Shown here: positions 14,207 through 21,506 of the stretch, piece by piece | How positions within the stretch are numbered: the stretch's first letter is position 1 | Layout of the letters: every line of letters starts with the position of its first letter | Origin: Tannerellaceae bacterium | Lineage (GTDB): Bacteria > Bacteroidota > Bacteroidia > Bacteroidales > Tannerellaceae | Direction: 5' to 3' | DNA length: 54,083 nt | Assembly (NCBI GenBank): GCA_031278605.1 | Contig: JAITKB010000034.1 | Location: 1 to 54,083, forward strand | Notes under the pieces: generated by a model | Databases searched by the model: none | Seen by the model: only the letters and a program-made list of their open reading frames with translations | Told to the model about the DNA's origin: nothing | Translations under genes and position numbers: made by a program

Positions 14207-14968
14207 TCATTTCTGAAACACGCTTTCGGGGTAGGTAATATTTTCCAGGAACAAGGCGTGAGCCGGTGCGGAGCATCCGGCCTTTGCCCGGTTTTCGGCT
14301 TCGATCACGGCGCGAAAGTCTTCGCTTGTCAGTTTGCCTCGCCCCACATCGAGCAAAGTCCCAACGATGGCGCGTACCATGTTGCGCAGGAAGCGGTTGG
14401 CAGTAATGGTAAACCGCCATACGTCCCCCTGGTTTTCCCAGGCGGCGTGTGTTATGTGGCAAAGGTTGGTCTTTGCCCCGCTGTGGAGTTTGCTGAAGCT
14501 GCTAAAGTCGGTATAAGGGTATAACTCCGCGCAGGCTTTGTTCATGGCTTCAAAATCCGGGTCTCCGGCCAGGCGGCACACCTGGTCTTGGTTGAAGGGG
14601 TTTTTGTGGGAGGTTATATAATAATGATACGTTCGCGAGAGGGCGTCGAAGCGGGCGTGGGCGTCGCTTCGGACGGGCAGGATTTGCGCTATTGCAATGT
14701 CTTTCGGCAGCAAACGGTTGAGTTTTCCGGTCAGCAGGGGCAGGTTTCCGGTTTTTTCCTCTCCTTCTTCCCCGTCAAAATGGGCAACCATTCCTCGGGC
14801 GTGCACTCCGGCGTCTGTGCGTCCGGCTCCCACCACGGGCGTTGGTCTTTGCAGGTATATACCCAGCGCTTTTTCCAGGGTTTGCTGTACGCTGGGGGCG
14901 TTGGGTTGTATTTGCCATCCGCAGTAATTTTTGCCGTTGTAGGCAAGGTAGATAAAATAACGGTTCAT
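14207..14968 (-). CDS. truA: tRNA pseudouridine synthase A
   Basis: A 253-residue enzyme that makes pseudouridine at positions 38-40 of the tRNA anticodon arm. The catalytic Asp lies in GAGRTDAGVHA; RFDALSRTYHY and FLRNMVRAIVGTLLDVG are further family blocks. The start at 14968 (MNRYFIYLAYNG) is preferred to 15001, which adds 11 residues not typical of the family. Confidence 0.95.
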   Translation of the reverse strand: MNRYFIYLAYNGKNYCGWQIQPNAPSVQQTLEKALGIYLQRPTPVVGAGRTDAGVHARGMVAHFDGEEGEEKTGNLPLLTGKLNRLLPKDIAIAQILPVRSDAHARFDALSRTYHYYITSHKNPFNQDQVCRLAGDPDFEAMNKACAELYPYTDFSSFSKLHSGAKTNLCHITHAAWENQGDVWRFTITANRFLRNMVRAIVGTLLDVGRGKLTSEDFRAVIEAENRAKAGCSAPAHALFLENITYPESVFQK

Positions 14969-15021
14969 AGCTTTCTGTCTATCTGTTGGGTGTAAGGGCA
15001 AAATTAAGCCATAGGGCCGAC

Positions 15022-15051
15022 TTGTCCAACGGGGATTCTTTTATACCTTTG
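15022..15051 (+). promoter_or_regulatory. Promoter of the DUF1080 gene
   Basis: TTG at 15022 is followed after 19 bases by TACCTTTG (15044-15051), a full Bacteroidota -33/-7 match 41 bases before the start codon. Confidence 0.6.
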
Positions 15052-15091
15052 CGCACATTGAAATTTAAGAACCAGGAAAATCAAATTCAGG

Positions 15092-15871
15092 ATGAAAAAG
15101 AAAAGTTTTATTTCCAAAGCGCTATGGGCGACCATCGCCTGCGCAGCCTGTACGGGGCTGAACGCCCAACAGAAAGAATACCCGAAACCCGAACAGATGA
15201 GGCCGGGCATGTCGGAATATTGGACGCCTCAGCCGGAGGTTGTGACGCCGGGTGTTGCCCAGGCCGCTCCTTCCGATGCGATTGTGCTGTTCGACGGCAA
15301 GGATCTCTCGGCCTGGGAAACGCCCAAGGGGGAACCTGCGCAATGGACCGTGCACGAGGGTGTATTTACGGTGGATAAGAAGACCGGGGATATTCAAACC
15401 CGGCAGAAGTTTGAGAACTTCCAACTGCACATCGAGTGGCAAATCCCCGAACAGATCACCGGTCGCGGCCAGGCACGCGGCAACAGCGGCGTCTATCTGC
15501 AGGGGCTGTATGAGATTCAGATACTGGACTGCTACAACAACGAGACCTACGTGAACGGCCAAACCGGAAGCGTCTACAAGCAAACGCCTCCCCTGGTAAA
15601 CGTCATGCGCAAACCGGGCGAATGGAACGTCTACGACATCATCTACTCCGCCCCGATATTCAAGGAGGACGGCGCCTACCGCATCCCCCCCTATGTCACG
15701 GTGCTGCAAAATGGCGTCTTGCTTCAGAACCACACGGCGATATTGGGCACGACCGAATACATCGGTTTCCCCAGGGTGGTCAAGCACGGTCCGGGTCCCA
15801 TTATTCTCCAGAGTCATGGCGATCCCAGCCCGCCGATTAGTTTCCGCAACATCTGGATTCGGGAGTTGTAA
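15092..15871 (+). CDS. DUF1080 (3-keto-disaccharide hydrolase-like) protein
   Basis: A 259-residue exported protein with a signal peptide ending near GLNAQ. Residues about 60-255 form a DUF1080 jelly-roll (LFDGKDLSAW, ARGNSGVYLQGLYEIQILDCY, GPIILQSHGDP). Members hydrolyse or eliminate 3-keto-glycosides made by Gfo/Idh/MocA oxidoreductases. It is monocistronic, with its own promoter and terminator, so it probably works with one of the exported oxidoreductases encoded nearby. Confidence 0.85.
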   Translation: MKKKSFISKALWATIACAACTGLNAQQKEYPKPEQMRPGMSEYWTPQPEVVTPGVAQAAPSDAIVLFDGKDLSAWETPKGEPAQWTVHEGVFTVDKKTGDIQTRQKFENFQLHIEWQIPEQITGRGQARGNSGVYLQGLYEIQILDCYNNETYVNGQTGSVYKQTPPLVNVMRKPGEWNVYDIIYSAPIFKEDGAYRIPPYVTVLQNGVLLQNHTAILGTTEYIGFPRVVKHGPGPIILQSHGDPSPPISFRNIWIREL

Positions 15872-15904
15872 GGAGAACGACGGCGTCCTTTCGGCAAAAA
15901 GAGA

Positions 15905-15942
15905 GATGGAGCTGCCTTTTGAGGCGGCCCCATCTTTTTTTT
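15905..15942 (+). terminator. Terminator of the DUF1080 gene
   Basis: A stem GATGGAGCTGCC / GGCGGCCCCATC with two imperfect pairs, followed by a run of eight Ts. Confidence 0.75.
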
Positions 15943-15969
15943 GCCGTTTTTCCTCTTCGGGACGGATCT

Positions 15970-17055
15970 TCAAAGGCCGAAGGCTTCGGCCACGGCGGGG
16001 TAGACAATCTTTCCTTCCACGATATTGAGTCCTTTGGCCAGGCCCGGGTCTTTTCGGCAGGCGTTTTGCCAACCTTCCCCGGCTATTTTCAGGGCGTAGG
16101 GCAGGGTGGCATTGGTGAGGGCGAGTGTGGAGGTTTGGGGGACGGCGCCGGGGATATTGGCCACGCAATAGTGAATCACCCCGTCGACCGTGTATACCGG
16201 GTCGGCATGGGTGGTTGGGCGAGAGGTTTCGAAGCATCCTCCCTGGTCGATGGCCACATCCACGAGCACGCTACCGGGTTTCAGCAGCTGGAGCATGGGG
16301 CGTGTGAGGAGGTGTGGCGCTTTGGCTCCGGCCACGAGTACGGCGCCGATTACCAGGTCCGTAGCGGGCAGTTCTTGTTCCAGGTTGTGGGTGGAGGAGT
16401 AGAGTGTTTTCACGTTCGGGGGCATGACCTCGCTCAGGTAGCGCAGACGCGCCGGGGAGAGGTCGGCAAGGGTCACATCGGCGCCCAGTCCGGCGGCCAT
16501 CCGTGCGGCATGATACCCCACGACGCCTCCTCCGATGATGAGTGTTCTGGCGGGTTTGACCCCCGGCACGCCGCCCAGGAGGATGCCTTTTCCGCCTTGG
16601 GGTTTTTCCAGGAAACGTGCTCCTTCCTGCACCGACATTCTCCCGGCCACTTCGCTCATGGGGATCAGCAGCGGGAGTGCATGGTCGTTGTTTTCCACGG
16701 TTTCGTAGGCCAGGCAGACGGCTTTGCGTTCCATCATGGCGAGCGTTAGCTTCCGGTCCGAGGCGAAATGGAAATAGGTAAACAGGAGTTGTCCGGGCCT
16801 TATCAGCGGATATTCTGCGGGCACGGGTTCTTTTACTTTCAGAATCATTTCGGCCGTGTGGTATACGTCTTCGGCCGTGGGGAGCAGACGTGCTCCGGCG
16901 TCTTGGTATGCGGCGTCGGCGAAGCTGCTTCCCAGGCCTGCTCCTTGTTGGAGGTAGACGGTATGTCCTCTTTGTGTGAATTCTTTGGCGCCGGCGGGCG
17001 TCAGAGCGACGCGATTTTCATTGTTTTTGATTTCTTTGGGAATCCCTACGATCAT
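15970..17055 (-). CDS. ald: Alanine dehydrogenase
   Basis: A 361-residue NAD-dependent enzyme interconverting L-alanine and pyruvate plus ammonia. Family blocks include [16 protein letters not shown] at the N-terminus, LKVKEP with the substrate-binding Lys, FTYFHFASD with the catalytic His, and the NAD-binding [18 protein letters not shown]. Length is normal. It has its own promoter; the 22-bp array B separates it from the sugar operon upstream. Confidence 0.95.
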   Translation of the reverse strand: MIVGIPKEIKNNENRVALTPAGAKEFTQRGHTVYLQQGAGLGSSFADAAYQDAGARLLPTAEDVYHTAEMILKVKEPVPAEYPLIRPGQLLFTYFHFASDRKLTLAMMERKAVCLAYETVENNDHALPLLIPMSEVAGRMSVQEGARFLEKPQGGKGILLGGVPGVKPARTLIIGGGVVGYHAARMAAGLGADVTLADLSPARLRYLSEVMPPNVKTLYSSTHNLEQELPATDLVIGAVLVAGAKAPHLLTRPMLQLLKPGSVLVDVAIDQGGCFETSRPTTHADPVYTVDGVIHYCVANIPGAVPQTSTLALTNATLPYALKIAGEGWQNACRKDPGLAKGLNIVEGKIVYPAVAEAFGL

Positions 17056-17084
17056 TGGATTTGCATTTAAAGTTTATAATACCC

Positions 17085-17116
17085 CAAAAGTAGACATTCG
17101 TTGCGGAAAAACGCAA
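17085..17116 (-). promoter_or_regulatory. Promoter of ald
   Basis: On the minus strand TTG (17116-17114) and TACTTTTG (17092-17085) are 21 bases apart, matching the Bacteroidota pattern, 29 bases before the start codon. Confidence 0.6.
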
Positions 17117-17225
17117 GGGATGTTTCCTCGGGTTTTTGCCGGGGATCGTTCAGAATTCGCTAATCGTCTAATTATAAAGCGTCTAACCCTCACTCCCCGG
17201 CTCCCTTTCCTTTTCTCTGAAAGGG

Positions 17226-17257
17226 GGCTTCGGCTCCTGTGCACAGGAGCCGAAGCC
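17226..17257. repeat. 32-bp perfect palindrome at the edge of array B
   Basis: GGCTTCGGCTCCTGTG is followed directly by its exact reverse complement. The centre is the GTGCAC core of the first unit of array B. In the transcript of the upstream operon it would form a long uninterrupted stem. Confidence 0.9.
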
Positions 17258-17364
17258 GGAGTGCACAGGAAGTTTTGCCGGAGTGCACAGAAAATTTTGC
17301 CGGAGTGCACAGGAAGTTTTGCCGGAGTGCACAGGAAGTTTTGCTCCTGTGCACTGCAGCTAAA
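17233..17364. repeat. 22-bp tandem array B (six units, GTGCAC core)
   Basis: Six units of exactly 22 bp begin at 17233, 17255, 17277, 17299, 17321 and 17343, each with GTGCAC at bases 7-12. The inner units read GCCGGAGTGCACAGGAAG plus TTTT; the outer two have GCTCCT instead of GCCGGA. The last unit contains the TAG stop codon of the SDR gene (17360-17362). Together with the ald promoter this fills the 304-base gap 17056-17359, in which no gene is seen. Array C at 45140 uses the same unit and also has six copies. Confidence 0.92.
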
Positions 17365-18181
17365 CGCCGCTGAAGGCGGAGAATCCTCCGTCGACGGGGA
17401 GTAGGGCTCCGGTGATGAACGAGGCGGCTTCGCTGCACAGGAATTGTACGGCTCCGTTTAGTTCGGTGATGTCTCCGAAGCGTTTCATGGGGGTTTTGGC
17501 TAATACTTTTTGGCTCCGTTCGGTGAGGCTTCCGTCGGGGTTGAGCAGGACGGCTCGGTTTTGGTCTCCGATGAAGAAGCCCGGTGCAATGGCGTTTACC
17601 CGTATGCCGTCGCCGTATTTGAGCGCCATTTCCGTGGCCAGCCATTGCGTGAAATTGCTGATGCCGGCCTTGGCCACCGAATAGCCGGGCACGCGCGTGA
17701 TGGCCGAGTAGGCCGTCATGGAGGATACGTTGACGATGCATCCGCTTTTTTGTTTTGCCATGATCTTGCCGAAGACCAGGCAGGGGTAAACGGTTCCGTT
17801 GAGGTTCAGGGCGGTGACCTTTTCCCAGTCGGTTATTTGCAAGTCGAAGAAGCTCTGGTCCGGGGCCAGGGTTGCTCCGGGGAGGTTGCCTCCGGCGATA
17901 TTGAGCAGGACGTCTATGGTTCCCCATTGGGTCACCGCCTCGGCGGCCGCTTTTTCCAGGCTTTCGACCTCCAGCACATCGGCTGTAATGCCGAGGACTT
18001 CCCCGCCCGAGGCTCGGAGTTCTTCCACCCGCTTCTCAAGCGGCTCCCGGCGGACGTCCAGGGCAACGACCCGGGCTCCGGCCTGTACAAAACTCTTGGC
18101 GATGCTTCCGCCAAGCACTCCGCCGGCGCCGCTGATCACGGCTACTTTTCCGGCAATACTGAAATTCGTCATGGGTTTCAT
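17360..18181 (-). CDS. SDR-family oxidoreductase, probable D-mannonate oxidoreductase
   Basis: A 273-residue short-chain dehydrogenase. It has the cofactor motif SGAGGVLGG (residues 17-25), the NIAGG segment, and a Ser-Tyr-Lys set in NVSSMTAYSAITRVPGYSVAKAG. Next to mannonate dehydratase it most likely reduces D-fructuronate to D-mannonate in glucuronate breakdown; SDR-type enzymes with this role are known outside the classical UxuB family. The start overlaps the uxuA stop (ATGA). It is the last gene of the operon, and its stop lies inside repeat array B. Confidence 0.8.
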   Translation of the reverse strand: MKPMTNFSIAGKVAVISGAGGVLGGSIAKSFVQAGARVVALDVRREPLEKRVEELRASGGEVLGITADVLEVESLEKAAAEAVTQWGTIDVLLNIAGGNLPGATLAPDQSFFDLQITDWEKVTALNLNGTVYPCLVFGKIMAKQKSGCIVNVSSMTAYSAITRVPGYSVAKAGISNFTQWLATEMALKYGDGIRVNAIAPGFFIGDQNRAVLLNPDGSLTERSQKVLAKTPMKRFGDITELNGAVQFLCSEAASFITGALLPVDGGFSAFSGV

Positions 18182-19374
18182 TGTTTTTCTTTTAAAAGAG
18201 GTTGATGGGATTCAAGGGAATGGATGGCCGCCAGCACGCCGTCCATCTGCGCCAGGGCGTACATGCGTCCGAAGAAGGAGTATCCGGGGTTGTAGCCCCG
18301 GGTGGCGTCGTCGAACATCAGGCGTCCGTGGTCGATGCGCATGGGGAGGCCGGGATGGATTTCTTCAAAGATTCGCGCCACTTCCACCAGGCGTCCGCCT
18401 CCTTGCAGGTGGGAGGCTTCCCGGAAGTCGCCCCCGGGCAAAAGCTCCGTGCTGCGAAGGTGCACATAGTGGGTGCGTCCGGCAAACCGTCGCGCCAGGT
18501 CCGGGAGGTCGTTCCCCGCTCCGGCGCTGAGGGAACCGGCGCAGAAAGTCAGTCCGTTGCGGGGATTGTCCACGCAACGGAGGATCCGGGCGATGTCCTC
18601 GCCTCCGGTCACAATCCGCGGCAAACCCAACACGGGCCAGGGCGGATCGTCGGGGTGGATGCAGAGGTTGATCCCCCAGGTCTCGCACACGGGTATCACC
18701 TCCCGGAGGAAGTAACGCAGGTTGTCGCGCAAATCCTCGGCCTTCATGCCTTCGTACGGGGCCAACAGGCGGCGGAAAAGGGCCACGGGATGGCGTTCGC
18801 CCGTGCGGATATTGCCGTGGATAAACCCCTGGGTCTTTACAATGATGGTATCCACCAGGGCCTCTTCCTCTGCGGGGGTGATGGTATGGGCCAAGGCCTC
18901 GACCCGTGCCATTTCCTGCGGGGTATAATCCCTTGCTGCGTCCTTGCGCCCAAGGATATGGCAGTCGAAATAGGCAAAGCGCGTCTTGCTGAAGAAAAGC
19001 GAAGTCGTGCCGTCCGGGCAGGGACAGGCCAGGTCGGTGCGTATCCAGTCGATAACGGGCATGAAGTTGTAACAAACGGTGCGTATGCCGGCGCGGCCCA
19101 GGTTGGCGAGGCTTTGCTTATAGTGCTCGATGCAGGTGTCGCGGTCTTTCCCTCCGTATTTGATCGTCTCGGCTACGGGGAGGCTCTCCACCACGGCCCA
19201 GTGGAATCCTGCGTTTTCGATGGTGTGTTTCACTTCCCGGATCGCTTCCGTTTCCCAGACCTCGCCGTTTGGCGTATCGTACAGGGCGGTTACGATGCCC
19301 TCCACGCCGATTTGTCGGAGCATATCGAAGGTTATCCGGTCCTTCTTCCCGAACCATCTCCAGGTTTTCTTCAT
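18178..19374 (-). CDS. uxuA: Mannonate dehydratase
   Basis: A 398-residue enzyme converting D-mannonate to 2-keto-3-deoxygluconate. Family blocks include MKKTWRWFGKKDRI at the start, YNFMPVIDWIRTDL, CIHPDDPPWPVLGLPRI (metal-binding His) and FCAGSLSAGAGND. The start at 19374 is chosen by this N-terminus and by the overlap with the GH67 stop; the ORF track start at 19845 extends into the GH67 gene in another frame. Confidence 0.95.
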   Translation of the reverse strand: MKKTWRWFGKKDRITFDMLRQIGVEGIVTALYDTPNGEVWETEAIREVKHTIENAGFHWAVVESLPVAETIKYGGKDRDTCIEHYKQSLANLGRAGIRTVCYNFMPVIDWIRTDLACPCPDGTTSLFFSKTRFAYFDCHILGRKDAARDYTPQEMARVEALAHTITPAEEEALVDTIIVKTQGFIHGNIRTGERHPVALFRRLLAPYEGMKAEDLRDNLRYFLREVIPVCETWGINLCIHPDDPPWPVLGLPRIVTGGEDIARILRCVDNPRNGLTFCAGSLSAGAGNDLPDLARRFAGRTHYVHLRSTELLPGGDFREASHLQGGGRLVEVARIFEEIHPGLPMRIDHGRLMFDDATRGYNPGYSFFGRMYALAQMDGVLAAIHSLESHQPLLKEKQ

Positions 19375-21506
19375 CACAAACGCCCTCCGTGCACGGCGCT
19401 TATCTGCCGCTTCAGGTCCTCCAGGTCGTGCACCGGGCGTTCCAGCTCGTAGGGGATGGGCCGACGGGAGAAGGTTTGGAAATACAACAAGCAGGCGTCT
19501 TTCCATACCAGGGCGTCGCGGGCCTGGGTTCGCAGCCGGGATTGCACCTGAAGGAAACGTTCCGGGTCGACAAACCCCTCCAGGCGGTCCCACACCTTCT
19601 GGTAGGCGCGCACGGTTTGCACTCCTTCGTCGTAACGGTAGCAGAGGTTCTCCCAGAGGCTGAGGCCGTTGGCCAGCGGATGCGTCCAGGGGACACGGTG
19701 GAACCACAAAAGGAGGTTTTCGGGGCAACGCGCCGGGTCGGCATAGATCCCCGCCAACGGCTCGTGGTATTGGGCTACGGCGTTGCTTCCCGTTGGCGTT
19801 CGGTCGAAGCCTATCCCCCCGGTATCGGCCTTGTGGTAATACCACGGCATCCAGTCGGCTCGCCCCCCGGGTATATCGCCCCAGGGTTCCGGCCCGTAAT
19901 GCTGGCGGAAAGCAAAGATGTGATGCAGGCCGTAGGGCATCATGTAGTTCACGCAGGTTTCGCGCGAGGTCAGCATCAGGTCCTTTACCGGGTCAAGGAA
20001 AGCCTCGTTGTGGGTGAAGGTCTGGCGTATCCATTCGTCGGCGATTTGCTCCGAGGTCAAGTCGTGCTTCCAGGCCAGGCGTCCGAAGGCATACCAGTTG
20101 GCCTGTGCGAAGGGATGTCCGCACCAGTTTGCATCGCTGCCCGTATTGGCTACGCCGGCGATGGCCGAGAGGCGCCGGGAGCCGAAGGTTGCGTCGGTCA
20201 ATCGCGCCACCGTGGAGCCTTCCCCCCACGCCCGGGTATCGCTTCGGAGGGTTTCTTCAAAAAGCGGCGCCAGGAAGACCAACTGCTTGGAATGTCCGAG
20301 ATACTCCTGGGTGATTTGAAACTCCACCATCGTCGGCGTCTGCCGTAACGCTCCGAAAAGCGGGCTGAAAGGCTCCCTCGGCTGGAAGTCAATAGGTCCG
20401 TTCTTGATCTGTATCATCACATTGTCGCGGAACTGCCCGTCCAGCGGGACAAACTCCCCATAGGCCTGCTTCGCCCGGTCTTCCTGGGTCGGACTGTAAA
20501 CAAAGGCCCGCCAAATCACAATCCCCCGGTAGGGTTTGAGGGCGTCGGCCAGCATATTCGCCCCGTCGGCATGGGTGCGGGCGTAGTCCTGCGGACCCGA
20601 TTGCCCCTCCGAATTGGCCTTGACCAGCACACCCCCGAAATCGGGTATCAGCGCGTAGATTTCCTTCATTTTCTTTTGCCACCATTGCCTGACGTCCTTA
20701 TTCAGCGGGTCGGCCTCGGGCAATCCCCCGATGGTTTGGGGGGCGGAGAAGTTGACCGAGAGGTATACCTGCAATCCATACGGGCGGAAGACCTCGGCCA
20801 GGGCCTTTACCTTTTCCAGGTAGGGGCGGGTGAGTATCTGCGGATTGGCGTTCACGTTGTTCAACACCGTTCCGTTGATGCCGACCGAGGCATTGGCGCG
20901 GGCATAGGCTTCGTAGCGCGGCGAGAGGGTGTCGGGCAGTTGGCTCCACTGCCAGAGGGACCCCCCGGCATATCCCCGTTCGATGCTTCCGTCGAGGTTG
21001 TCCCAGTGATTCAGCAAACGCCGTTCATAGGCCGGTGTTTCCCGGATCGTTTCCCCCGTCCATAGCCCGGAGGCTATCAGGCGGAGGAAGTGGAACACGC
21101 CGTAAAGCACCCCCTGGTCGCCCTCGGAGGCAATCACAAGGTGGGAGCCGACGCTTGTAATCAAAAAGCCGTCGCGCCCAAGCCCGTTGAGGGCTTTTCG
21201 GGGGAGCAAGGCGTTTACCGCCTTGCTTTTGCCGGTTCCTACGACCAGCGCTGTGTTTGCATCGGTCACGCCGGAGAAGGATATTTCCCCTCCGGTGAAA
21301 GACTTCCAGGCCGTATGCAACTCCCGGAGCGCGACGCCAAGCGTAGGCGAGGTTTCGTCGGCCACCACCCGCTCGAAGCGGTATCCCACCCTCTCAAGGG
21401 GTGCATAGCGCAACCAAAGCCGGCTGCCGTCTTCGGCTATCAGGGTCGAAGCGCAAAGGAAACAGAAGAAAAAGGACAAAAAGGCTTTCCTAGTTTTAGT
21501 CCGCAT
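19374..21506 (-). CDS. aguA: GH67 alpha-glucuronidase
   Basis: A 710-residue exported enzyme that removes (4-O-methyl-)glucuronic acid from xylo-oligosaccharides. It has a signal peptide (FLSFFFCFLCASTLIAE) and the three GH67 active-site blocks: NSEGQSGP, NGPIDFQPREP and VEFQITQEYLGH, each with its acidic residue. Length is normal for the family. It overlaps the GH3 gene by 11 bases and uxuA by one, so the product's glucuronic acid can pass to UxuA and the SDR encoded next to it. Confidence 0.95.
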   Translation of the reverse strand: MRTKTRKAFLSFFFCFLCASTLIAEDGSRLWLRYAPLERVGYRFERVVADETSPTLGVALRELHTAWKSFTGGEISFSGVTDANTALVVGTGKSKAVNALLPRKALNGLGRDGFLITSVGSHLVIASEGDQGVLYGVFHFLRLIASGLWTGETIRETPAYERRLLNHWDNLDGSIERGYAGGSLWQWSQLPDTLSPRYEAYARANASVGINGTVLNNVNANPQILTRPYLEKVKALAEVFRPYGLQVYLSVNFSAPQTIGGLPEADPLNKDVRQWWQKKMKEIYALIPDFGGVLVKANSEGQSGPQDYARTHADGANMLADALKPYRGIVIWRAFVYSPTQEDRAKQAYGEFVPLDGQFRDNVMIQIKNGPIDFQPREPFSPLFGALRQTPTMVEFQITQEYLGHSKQLVFLAPLFEETLRSDTRAWGEGSTVARLTDATFGSRRLSAIAGVANTGSDANWCGHPFAQANWYAFGRLAWKHDLTSEQIADEWIRQTFTHNEAFLDPVKDLMLTSRETCVNYMMPYGLHHIFAFRQHYGPEPWGDIPGGRADWMPWYYHKADTGGIGFDRTPTGSNAVAQYHEPLAGIYADPARCPENLLLWFHRVPWTHPLANGLSLWENLCYRYDEGVQTVRAYQKVWDRLEGFVDPERFLQVQSRLRTQARDALVWKDACLLYFQTFSRRPIPYELERPVHDLEDLKRQISAVHGGRL

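Noticed and set aside
17233-17364. CRISPR array
   Set aside because: The units are contiguous 22-bp tandem copies with no unique spacers, and no cas gene is in the window.
18178-19845. Long mannonate dehydratase ORF of 555 codons
   Set aside because: The first 157 codons overlap the GH67 gene in another frame; the family N-terminus MKKTWRWFGKKDRI fixes the start at 19374.
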